Positions 1 through 10,472 of a DNA stretch of 64,000 nt are shown one piece after another. Each line of letters starts with the position of its first letter. Position 1 is the first letter of the stretch. A program made the translations under genes and the position numbers. Source of the stretch: Tetmemena sp. SeJ-2015 (lineage: Eukaryota > Ciliophora > Spirotrichea > Sporadotrichida > Oxytrichidae); assembly GCA_027382625.1 (NCBI GenBank), contig JAJKFJ010021242.1, forward strand, positions 27,418-91,417. Direction: 5' to 3'. Under the pieces are notes generated by a model that saw only the letters and a list, made by a program, of their open reading frames with translations, had not been told where the DNA came from and did not search any database.

Positions 1-580
1 AGTTTCTATCTGGATCTTTCAATACTCTCAGACTAGAAACTTGAAGATGATATGCTAATCTTTTGAACAGTTTGAGATTGTAACCTACTACTCTCTTAGA
101 GATTTTTGGATTATTCAGTTTGCATGTATTTTTAATGCAAGTTCTAGTCCGAAAACTATTGCTTATTGTCTGTAGGAGTTTTAGGAGAGAGAATCATTCC
201 CTAGCTTTAGGAAAGATAGTCATCTACGTTGTCAGTATCGATATAGTCAGTCTTGAGAGGGGCTAGCTATTACTAGACTTCTTTCAGTGTTGATTTCCTC
301 GGCTTTTCAGATTCCTCAACTGGTCTCTTGCTGTGCTTGGAGGAATTTTTGGCAGTTTTTGACTTTCTTGAATCACTCCTCTTCGAAGAATTGTCTTCAA
401 AGTGTTCCATCTACCCACCAGCGATGAGCTTATCTGCTCCACTCATAGATTTCTTGACAATCGATCTTTTCTAAACACGGATTACATAATTTGAGAGAGG
501 GGATTCAATAGAAAAGAGATTACCTTGGTTGTAGCAGTGATATCAGTTCTAGTGTTCACTTTCACGCAACAATTCCCCAT
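1..580 (-). CDS. Acylated MGNCC-type hypothetical protein, 5' part
   Basis: Minus-strand ORF starting at the ATG at 580-578 and running off the left edge without a TGA. The N-terminus MGNCCVKV has the Gly2 plus Cys4/Cys5 pattern of an N-myristoylated and palmitoylated protein, so it is probably tethered to a membrane. A 53-nt GT..AG intron occupies 471-523 (GTAATC..TTTAG) and restores the frame. After the intron the protein is polar and low in complexity (Ser, Lys, Gln), with several TAA/TAG codons read as Gln. No domain is recognised. The next gene (GAS2) also begins with an acylation-type N-terminus, but the proteins are otherwise unlike each other. The 3' end is outside the window. Confidence 0.7.
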
Positions 581-774
581 TTCAATCTATCTTTTAAAGC
601 TTAATATCCAGATATAATTTTTAATCAAAATTATAACATTTATCTCTACGGATCAACAACAAAACATCAACAGGATTTTAATTTACTCTTGTTACTTAAA
701 AGATTTTATAAAGATTACAGAAGCTCAACACTTCTTATAAGTTTCTTTGTCATATACTATAGTTATTCAGGTCA

Positions 775-1533
775 TCATTGGGAGAAAAGAGTATTCTCAG
801 TCCTCGCCGACTCCTTCATATCAGAGAGATCTTAAGTAGTGGAATCTCTCTATGATAGTTAAGAGGGAATAGATGCGTCTCTCTGTTTATTCTTGAGCAT
901 CTAGTTAAAAACTAGAAGTTTAATGCTCTTACTGACTTAGTTAAGCACTGCCTGCTCTGCTCCATACTTATTCAGAAGATCGATCAGCACTTGATGATAA
1001 CTCTTCTATCCATCTACCATCAGTCTCTTAATTTTTTCCATCTCAACTTCTTTGTGCTTTATCATATAATCTTCAAGCTTTTCAAAGCCTCCACCAACTC
1101 TCACCATGCAGCTGCTGTTCTTAAGAACAATCATTTTCTGCTCTGTGCCAATTAAATACCTTCCATTCGCTAATCTTATCACAGGAATAGAGTCCAAGTC
1201 CAAATGCAAAAGATTTATGGCTCTCCCTATCGCCTCGTCTACCTAATCTCCTTTCACAGACTGATATTGAGATTATTTTCTAGTCAAGGCAGGGATTAAT
1301 GGAGTACCACCTTTAGAGTCTGAGATTCCACCTTAATTTGCGGCAGTTATTCGCTCTATCTCTTAGAATTAGTTCTCCTAGTCGTTCTCATCTTGATAGT
1401 CTTGTGGGTCGAAGTCATAATCAAGAAGCAATCTGTTTTCTCTGTTTGCTCTTGCTTCTCTCTTTTGCTTTGTGATTTCGTCACCAATGATTGCAGTCTC
1501 AGTCCCTTAAGCTGCACAGCAAATTGCTCCCAT
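775..1533 (-). CDS. GAS2-domain protein with MGAICC N-terminus
   Basis: Uninterrupted ORF of 252 codons ending in TGA at 777-775. It starts MGAICCAAQG, a likely myristoyl/palmitoyl signal, followed by an acidic, Gln-rich linker. Residues about 108-170 match the GAS2-related (GAR) microtubule-binding domain: IPVIRLANGRYLIG, then NSSCMVRVGGGFEKLEDYMIKH, the family signature being M-V-R-V-G-G-G-W/F. In animals this domain binds microtubules, so a cortical microtubule or membrane-microtubule linker is a reasonable inference in a ciliate with a complex cortex. Several TAA/TAG codons are read as Gln. Domain call is strong; the function of the N-terminal half is unknown. Confidence 0.85.
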
Positions 1534-1643
1534 TTATAATGATTTAAGATATAAAAGTGATTTCACAAACTCCTAACTTCAAGTTTTGACTCTCGCAGGC
1601 TAAATATAGAGGTGCAATTTATATCTTATTTAAATTCCAAATC

Positions 1644-4600
1644 ATGGCTTAAGTTAAACAGCCGACGACACTTCCCCAAGTAAATTCCAAATCAAAATAT
1701 TTAAGATACTCATAAACTTCTAGGGCTAAAATTCTAGCAATGGAGAAATCTCCTTTACAATCCTAGAGCAAGTGATAGTGTTTGCAATATCTCCACTCAA
1801 CCTATTTATAGCAGTCATAGTTCTCTACTAGTAGATCTATTTTTTATTTGATCAAAAACAGAAGAGTTACAATGTATAAATGCTTCGGATTCTAATTTAG
1901 CCTATAGGAAAAATTATAGATACTTCTTCCACTTGATCTTGATATTCTTACTGATAAGCACTTTAACTGAGGTGCTGGATGTAGCAATCATGAGATCAAA
2001 TATCGAGTAAGGTTCTATCTCTATATCACAACATACATATTTTCAAAGATATTTTCTCTATGGTGATCTCTAAATTATGTATAGAAAATTCTACCAGTAC
2101 AAGTTCCTTGACTAAAAAGAAGAATCAGGTATGATACAAGAGGACGAGCTTTGTCAAGCAACGGGGGCTATCAATATAATTTCAGAGATTATGGCCTTCT
2201 CCTATTTAGTTTGGTTTTCTTATATTGTGAAACGCATGGTTTCCAGTCCTACAAGCAATTTCCACAGCTTATAGAGAATCACTCACATAGTTACTATACT
2301 GTCCGCTATCTTATTCACTATCGCAATTGGTGTGATTTTCGGATTCGGAATCTCAGTAAGCATTAGGTATTTAATAGGTTTATTAGTCCACTCTCACGTG
2401 CGGCATCTCCCTTCGAAAATACTCAGACTATGCTGACATCATCAGATGTTGGCCTATATTCTTGTTACCCATTTGCATTTACCATTTCTTCTTCCTGCAA
2501 AAGGAAGTTCCCTCACTTATTTAAATTAAAATTCAAAATACTTATTAGATCTAGCGTAAGATTTAGATAGCATGTATATCTTGTTTGTTTGTAGGTTAAG
2601 TACTTCATCTTCCAGTACTCAGTTTATGTTATTTTCTTTGCTGCTTATGTGCTAACTCGAACTGCTCTGATAATAGTTTTTATCGTATACCCTGATGACA
2701 CCTATGATAATTTGTCCAAGAGCACAGGCTATATTGATCTGAGAGCTGTAAGTTAAAAAGGTATGATATCAAACCATTTTTTAGACAGTAGTGTTGTTGA
2801 AGTAACTCTAAGTTAGCTGTCTGATAATAATGACAGCGCTCTCAACAGATTAGATTAAGAAACTTCGTAAGTGCTTCCGAAGAACCAGAACTAGAAACCA
2901 AGATGTAAGCTTCTACTAACTTATCTCTCTTAATGTCTAACTAATTTCAAGATTTAAAAGGATCTACTCAAAAATGATCAAGGGGAGGATAGTGGCTTCG
3001 AAAGCGAAGAATTCTCAGACTTCTCCAATATATTATATTTAAACAGTGATGGAAAGATGTCAGAGAGAAAGTAAACAAGGACTAGTTCAAAGAAGATCAA
3101 CCATAAAATCACGGATAGGGACTTAAAGCCAACTATAGCCCAATTGCGCTGCAGAAGCAATCAACTTTAGTCCTAAAGACGAGTTTTCATCTCATCAACT
3201 ACATTTTGATGGGAATGTGCCAAGTATTCAAAAATATACATGAATAGTCTCAATTAAAAGAAGAGGATTAGCTAGAGAACTTAATGTTGAGAGTAAAGCA
3301 AGCCAAGAATGAAATTTATTTTTTAAATCACAACTCATAAGATAGACACTTAGCAGTTCATGAAAAAGTTTTCAAACTTATGCATCTACGATATCAGTTC
3401 AAATGCATCCTAAATGGAAATCATTGAGTATGCTCCTGAGCTTTTCAAGGCTCTGCGCCAAAAACACGGTATCTCTGAGGACCTTCTTTTCAAATCATTC
3501 GCTCCCATTTACAACATCTAAGCTATTCATAATTTCTTCACAGGTAGTGGGAAATCAGACAGCTTCTTTTTCTTTTCTGATAACAAGACATTTGTGTTAA
3601 AGACATTAAAAGATAGTGAGAAGAATTTACTTCTCGAAAAAGGAGTGCTTGAAAGTTATTTCGATCATATGATGAGTAATGAGGGCTCTTTATTGTCTAG
3701 ATTTTTTGGAGTGTATACAATCAGAGTGAAGAATATGCAAGATATAACTTGCTTCATCATGGATAACTTACTAGGATAGGACTTCATCTATATTTAAAGA
3801 ATTTATGATCTTAAAGGCAGCAAAAAAGGAAGGATAGTCAACTTATCAGAAGAAGAGTAAAACACATAGAGTGGTCTCAAAGTGCTCAAAGACTTAAACT
3901 TACTTCAAATTGGAGAGAAAATAGATTGCCAAAAAGCTCTTAAGGAAAAGCTTTTTGAAGCCATAGAAAAAGATATGGCCTTCCTGAGAAGAAACAAACT
4001 TATGGATTATAGTCTACTGCTAGTAAAGATTAAAAACCAAAAAGAGAATCAGAATCCACTCAAAAGAATGCCTGCACTTATCTATGTCAAGCAAAAGAAT
4101 GGATAAAATTAGTTGCAAATGAAGTAGATAGACGATACTAGGATTCTCAAGAAAGCTACCATGATCCAAAAGAAGTCAGTGACGCCTTCAAACATTGAAT
4201 CTCATTCTGTAGTCAGCTTGAGAAAGACTCAGAACGAAATGACTTATCAGGCACCATTTTTGTAAAAAGGTTATCAAAGCTAGAATGCAGTCAGCCAGTC
4301 TATTAAAATAGAGGATGAGAGTGAAGAGCAAAAGGAATCTTAAAGGACAAAAGAAATAAGTGACGATCAGTATAACGATGATAACTTTTTACTGTATTCT
4401 TCACCAATTCGAGAACCTATCAGGCAGGAGAGTAATGGCGCCTATTTAGATTTAGAGACTGGCATCCAGCCTGGTCAAGCTTTTCATACTAAGATAAAGA
4501 GTGAGATGAAGGTGAAGTTTGGACCACAGACAAACAATACTTCCATGAATAACTTAAACTAAATGAATAGCAACTTGGCGACTGAAAACAAAAGCAACCC

Positions 4601-4931
4601 CTCTTTAAATAAAATCAAGAGCATGCAGAGCTTTATAAACAATATTGAAAACAATAACTCGTAGTTCATCATGGAGAGCTTGCAATCTTACCTCTTCTAG
4701 ACTTGCTTTAATGATAGGAATAATTAAGAAGGGAATATTTTGGATTCTAAAGATGGAAACTTTAGATATAAGTTAGGAATAATTGACTTCTTGACTGAGT
4801 ATAACGCGGCAAAGAAGATTGAAAGGGCATTTAATGATGTTGTTTACTGGAAAGAGAAGCAAGAAGTTTCTTGCCAGGACCCTGACACATACTCTCAAAG
4901 ATTCTTGGAGTTTATGAGAGCTAACCTTTGA
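1644..4931 (+). CDS. GPCR-phosphatidylinositol phosphate kinase fusion (GPCR-PIPK)
   Basis: The N-terminal part encodes about seven membrane segments; the C-terminal part is a phosphatidylinositol-4-phosphate kinase domain. Kinase motifs seen: MEIIEYAPELFKALR, SGKSDSFFFFSDNKTFVLKT, DLKGS (about 3810), MDYSLLL (about 4003) and GIIDFLTEYNAAKK near the end. Introns that keep the frame: 1680-1723, 1866-1900, about 2356-2386, about 2507-2594, about 2748-2784, about 2893-2939, one of 68 nt near 3070-3140 and one near 3293-3341; a few may be IESs instead. An unusually long polar insert lies between MDYSLL and the last kinase motif. Seven-helix/PIPK fusions are known in Dictyostelium (RpkA), oomycetes and ciliates, and would couple an external signal directly to phosphoinositide synthesis at the membrane. 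Ends at TGA 4929-4931. Confidence 0.85.
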
Positions 4932-5331
4932 AACTTATGTTTCTTATTCCGAAGTATAGAATAAGCCGAATTTATATTTTACTAACTGATTACAATATTT
5001 GGTTATGAAGAGATGGATGGTTAAGTTTAGGAGGCTAATAAATCAGGGAACTCAAAGAGGTAAGATCTGAGTTAGTAAATACTTGAGGGCGATGAATTAA
5101 CTATTTATTATAACTCATCTTCCTTTGGAAAATTACTTAGGATTAAATTTTATATTCTTGAGTATGATGTTATGAATTTTATTTTATCAATTTCATTTTT
5201 ACTCACAAAATTAATTAAACTCTGTTGATCAATATCTATCCTAAAAAATTAAGATTGAATCCATTTAATTAAATTTGATCTTTGAATTAAGTCTGTGAGT
5301 ATTAATTAATATAAAAGAAGATATATCAAAT

Positions 5332-6062
5332 ATGAGAACCATTGTAGTTGAAGAGTGGGTTCACATTCCCGACAATGGTACGCCCATGGTTCCTTTGTTC
5401 ATGCCAATTTAGTTACCTTGACTGTGAAGACCAGAAGAGTGAAGGTTAAGGGCCCCAAGGGCGAGATCAACAAAGACTTCAGACACATGCCCGTTGAGCT
5501 CCAACTCGTGAAGCAATAAACTAAGAATAGAAAGGGTCTCTACCTCAACATCAAGATGTGGTTCGGAGGCTCCAAGCAGTCTTGCTCCGTCGCCACCCTC
5601 AAGTCACTCATCCGCAACATGATCAGTGGTGTTACCGAGGTAAGAACTCTTCACATGGCTCTCATATTCCCGCTAGATGGTCAAAAGATCGTCAACTTTC
5701 TCTGCTTTTCCCAGCCACTTTTCTTTAATATTTATAATTAATAATGATGAATATAGGGTTACAGATATAAGATGAGACTAGTCCACGCTCATTTCCCCAT
5801 CAACGTCGTCATTCCCAAGGATGGTGCTTCCGTTGAGGTCAAGAACTTCCTCGGTGGAAAGCAGGCCAAGAAGATCCAAATGCTTCCAGGCTGCACCGTC
5901 AAGCTCAACCCCGATCTTAAGGATGAGCTCATCTTCGAAGGTATCGACAACCAGAACGTCTCCCTTGTCTGCGCCCAAGTCTCCCAGGTCTGCAAGATCG
6001 GAGATAAGGATAACAGAAAGTTCCTCGACGGTATCTACGTCTCTGAGAGAGGCAAGCAGTGA
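5332..6062 (+). CDS. RPL9: 60S ribosomal protein L9 (uL6)
   Basis: Structural protein of the large ribosomal subunit. Begins MRTIVVEEWVHIPDN; introns at 5378-5412 (35 nt) and 5640-5756 (117 nt) restore a continuous uL6 sequence including VKGPKGEINKDF, GYRYKMRLVHAHFPINVV and the C-terminal KDNRKFLDGIYVSERGKQ before TGA. About 190 residues, normal for eukaryotic L9. The exons are GC-richer and use C-ending codons, as expected of a highly expressed gene. A TAA codon in VKQQTKNRK is read as Gln, direct evidence for the altered code. The second intron is long for this window; a track-like plus-strand ORF crossing it is not real. Confidence 0.96.
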
Positions 6063-6317
6063 GCACCCACAGCCACCTGCAGCTCAATGCTGCGCAACAC
6101 AATCTCATATCTCCTGGTTATTGTGGAGGTCAACTCTCCCACTAGATATCGCAAGTTACTTCACGATAATCATTTCTCCAAACTCCTCCTATTTTATCTC
6201 CATTTTCTTTTATTTCTCGCCCATTATTATACTCGACAAATGTTGAATTTAAATGCCCAAAAACTCTAATGAACTCTTAAATACATTTATTATTGACCAA
6301 ATGTTATATTTACACAG

Positions 6318-8211
6318 TCAAACTCTATTGGTTGCAGTTGCATTTATCTTGTGGTGCCTGACTTTGTTATAGCTTTAATTATCATTCTCAACAAGCTTCC
6401 GAGAGTCCTCATTTGCAGGTTCATCATCCTCATTCTCATCATCTACTGGCTCTTCATTTATGCTCTGCCTCCCAGGTACTTGCTCTAGCGACTTAATTGC
6501 GTTCTTTAGAGTACTAATTTGCTATAGTTTGCTTTCCAAGGCTTTGCCGCTTTTCAAATAACCTCTCAGTATATCGTCAATGCTCTCACTACCTGTATAC
6601 ATATTTCTATTCTGATTGCCTGAGTAAAATTAAATAAAATGAGTTAAGATGAACACTAGACAAAGCGTCCTCGAGCTCATCAGTGCAACCATATTTGAAC
6701 TTTTGTTCCTAGTCTCCAGAAGAAACATCCTGCAGTCCTAAGAAATTATCTGGTCTGCCATCCCCTCTCACGAACTCTATTTTCCCTTCCTCTTCTTCAA
6801 GTTTCAAAGACTCTCCCCTTCTAGATTTTTCATTCTCTGGTCCTGCATTCCTCGGATTTTAGGAGCTTATCTTCTATTTTCTGCTCCCATTTAAGGCATC
6901 TTAATCGTTTGCGTTATTATTAACAGTATCAATAACCTCCTCATTTTGATTTTTCTCATCATATTTCACAAACCGAGGAGAGTTAAAGCATATTCTCAAA
7001 GCTAAAGCAGTTACAAAGATAACTATTAGGAAAAAGCCAAGAATTGCATAGCCAGCATAGTGGATAGGCAGGTAAAATTCTATCAGGTTATCTGACTATT
7101 TAGAGTAGATGTCTATATAAGAACTGTCATCTGCTCTTTTCAAAATTTTGTTGAACACTATATTCCTTTAGTTTAGCAGTTGCAAATTCTAAACTACTTG
7201 CTAATAAGTTGATAATTGAAAGAAGACCAGTCCTTTAGTCTCTTACTCGGAGAAAATCTAGATCGAATAATCATTTAAATCAATATTTTGGTGATCATAG
7301 CTAAAAGAGAATGCTTTTGTAAGGACTATATCATAATCGGTGTTGTCTAAGCAACTAGCTAAATCAGCTTTTATTTAAACCTGTTCTTGTCTAATAAAGT
7401 AATTTCTCGATAGTAATCCCTCCACTCTGGAATCAAGGCAGATCTTAGTATGGTCTTTCTAACTTTCATAGCCAAGTGAGCTGAGGTTGCTAGATTTTGA
7501 ATTGAGAGTAGCAACTTTCAAAACGTCAAAAGATACTAGCATTATCAGATAAACAAAGCAGAAAAAAGTAGTCGCTTACCAAAATAAACCCAAAATTGGA
7601 AGTTTATCAGTCATTTTAAAATCTGTGAGTGATAGAAAAACTGAAGAAAATCTTTTTAAGAAAGCTGAGTATGACTTCGATTGTTCTTAATTTTTCTCTT
7701 AAATAAGAGTATTCTTAAAGTATTTCGCGGGAATAAAAAGTGAGATCATAGTTAGAAGTGCGATGATTGGTAAGTAGATACCGAATAACCATTGGATTGA
7801 ATTAATAATGATGACACTTTGAATTTACTTGTAAATTTTGGGTCTTATTCCTATCACCGGCTCAGATAAAGCCTGAAGGTAGAATATTCTAGAGCCGTCA
7901 TTCGTAGTTAGTGTTTGATTGTCTACTATTGCAGTGCATTAGTTTTGCTATAGGCATTTTTGGACGCCCTTGTAATCTTAGAATTTGAGAAGGTTGATTT
8001 GCGTAAAGGGAACAGCAGTGACATTCAAAGATTGTTTTGGCATTTGAATATAATCATTAATGTATTGTTAGATGAATGCGTTAGTGAAGTTGTTTTCTGG
8101 GATATCTATTATCCCCAAAGTAAAGTTGGTTTAAGCTCTAGCTATCCAGTAGAAAGTGAAAGAGTATAAAGAGAGAAAAGTTTTAAAAGTTAAGTTAATA
8201 ATGCTTTTCAT
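6318..8211 (-). CDS. Ionotropic-receptor-like ligand-gated channel
   Basis: Minus-strand gene from ATG 8211 to TGA 6320-6318 with one 37-nt intron at 6620-6656; otherwise open, with TAA/TAG as Gln. Order: signal-peptide-like start, about 130-residue extracellular part, a membrane helix (SVIIINSIQWLFGIYLPIIA), a short hydrophobic loop, a second helix (LFWQATTFFCFVYLIMLV), about 150 extracellular residues with two conserved Cys, a third helix (YAGYAILGFFLIVIFVTALA), and a long acidic, probably cytosolic tail. This S1-M1-P-M3-S2-M4 order is that of glutamate-receptor-type channels lacking the amino-terminal domain. The primary sequence is too divergent to be sure, and no SYTANL motif is visible. 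The head-to-head neighbour is the P5A ATPase. Confidence 0.55.
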
Positions 8212-8272
8212 ATTTTGATTGCGTTTATAAATTCTTTTATTCAAAAAATATCATCTTCATCATAATATCACT

Positions 8273-10472
8273 TTCCTACTATCGCCTATGGCTATTATCA
8301 CATTTATGGAGAATAGCTTTACGACTAGGAGCACATCGCAGCTTCAGTAGCTTTAATCGGAGCAAATTATATAAATGTTCTCTTGTTTCTGCTTAACTTT
8401 TGGTCTGTGAATGCGAATGTGATTATTTAATACTCTTCCCTAAAGAATACTCAAATAGCAAATTGCACTCATGTAAAAGTTAAACTCGTAAACAATAAAT
8501 CGCATACTATCAAGAGAAGCATAGTCCCAATCATTCATAACTCTATTCAAACCGCAGCAGAAATTTATATTCGTTTTTGAAGGCACAGTAGTCATGCAAA
8601 GCAAAATATAGATTAAATGAGATAGAAGCCATCTGAAATCAGAGTTCATAGATTCGGAAAGTGGAAAATTTTAAATGATGAGCTTTATCCTGGTGATATT
8701 GTTCTCATGAAAAAGAATAAGGAGGATAAGAAATCTCTTGTCCCATGCGATCTATTGGTCTTATCCGGCTCCGCAGTAGTGAACGAATCAATTCTTACAG
8801 GAGAGAGCTAGCCTCTAGTTAAAGAAAGCATTGCTTAGCTTGACGAAGGTGAGGAAACTCTGGACATCAAAGTCTTATAAAGTTCATATTTTGAATGGAG
8901 GCACTGAAATTCTCTAGTATATCCCTAACGAAAACCTGAATGAGCTTAGTTATTGTCTTTTTTCTTCATAATATCTTTTGATTCTTTTATGCTTCGCTCT
9001 TGTTGCAAGTAATTACGTTTTAACTGAAGGCTTGAAAGATCCTACCAGAAGCTGTAAATTTATTGAGATGTGTGCTAATTATTACAAATGTTGTGCCTCC
9101 TGAACTTCCCATGCAACTCTCAATGGCTGTAAATTATTCGATATTAGTTTTCAAGAAAGCTATATTCTGCACAGAGCCTTTTAGAATTCCATTTGCAGGC
9201 AAGATTGACATTTGCTGTTTCGACAAAACAGGAACCCTCACCTAAAATGACTTGATCATAGCTATGAAATCTGAGTGATGCTCATCTGTAAGATAGAAAT
9301 GCTCTGATATGTAATTAATGCGGATAATGTACTTGTTGGTGATCCTATTGAGAAATAGATTTAAGTAGAATTTAGAGCCAGAGATTGTAAGATAATTCTT
9401 GAAAGAAGTTCCTCAGAATTATGACCAAGGATTCTTAAAGTATGTTAAGAACGGTGCAAGAGTTTTAGCTCTGGCATATAAAAATCTTCCCAAACAATCT
9501 TCAGATTAATACTTGCATGTCAAAATATTAATAAATACAATGCCTAGTATTTTGCGGATTTCTAATTTCTGACTGTCCTCTGAAGCCTTATAATTATGTG
9601 AATATATTTAATTTATTAAGTTTGAAAAGGATTCTATCTAGTGGACTAAAAATTTGAAGCATCAACAACTAAAGTCGAAGAAGTGGCGAAGCTCTCATAG
9701 GACTACATGCTTTGCATAAATGGAGATATTCTAGAGCAGATTTCAACCTTGCCTTTAGCAGTTTTTAGCAATCTAAACAAAGAAGGTTATATTACAATGA
9801 TAGGAAAAAATATTGAGATCAAATGTAGGACTGGCTATCATAATAAAACTCTCAAAAGAAGATAAGAAAAAGAGGAAAACTATGTCAATGTTTTTGAAAC
9901 CCTAAGATCTTGAAGGACTTACTCAAGAGTAAAAAATGGAAAAGCAAAAGAAGCATAAATCAAATCCAAGATAGTGGTCATATTTTAAGATTATAAATAG
10001 TTTATGGAGGAATATATGAAGACTATGCAAAACTAAATATATATGACTCTGGAATGCCAGAATTAGGAGATGCTTGTATTGCTGCACCATTCACCTTTAA
10101 ATTCTCATCTTTACTAAGTGCTAAAAAGCTCACAATTTTTATTTTTTGAAGAACTTTTTAGATGTACAAGATTCTATCATTGAACTCTCTAGTATCTGCA
10201 AATTTCGAATAAGAGTTAAAATGGGAGACTCTTAAGCTACTTGCATGGGTATAGGTATAAGTATTCTCTATCATGAAAATGAAGAGACTAGAGAAGGAGA
10301 GACCTCCCTCATCAATATTCCATTGGTATACATTTAGAGCCTCATATTGACAGAGTTGGGGACTAATCTTTGGTTCCCGATGGAGATTTCTAACCAAATG
10401 TCAAAAACAGCGTGCTTTTATGGATTTTCAACAAAAAAAAGTGAAGAGAGTATCTTGAGCTTGTTCCTTTCC
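8273..10472 (+). other. Even-numbered MDS block of the scrambled P5A ATPase
   Basis: Twenty segments in ascending order, same orientation: MDS2 8273-8562, 4 8568-8601, 6 8616-8872, 8 8879-8950, 10 8972-9052, 12 9061-9259, 14 9323-9358, 16 9378-9525, 18 9547-9588, 20 9617-9649, 22 9658-9753, 24 9765-9801, 26 9815-9839, 28 9851-10038 (with an internal IES), 30 10044-10132, 32 10152-10199, 34 10213-10269, 36 10280-10326, 38 10337-10416, 40 10445-10472. Coordinates include the pointer at each end. Spacers are only about 5-60 bp and must be eliminated. Internal ORFs in this block are fragments, not genes. Confidence 0.92.

Noticed and set aside
5778..6246. ORFs antisense to or out of frame with RPL9
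   Set aside because: Shadows of the strongly biased RPL9 exon; the conserved uL6 protein occupies the other frame.
9063..9245. Stand-alone 60-aa ORF with DKTGTLT as a small gene
   Set aside because: It is MDS12 of the scrambled P5A ATPase; both ends are pointers shared with segments in the odd block.
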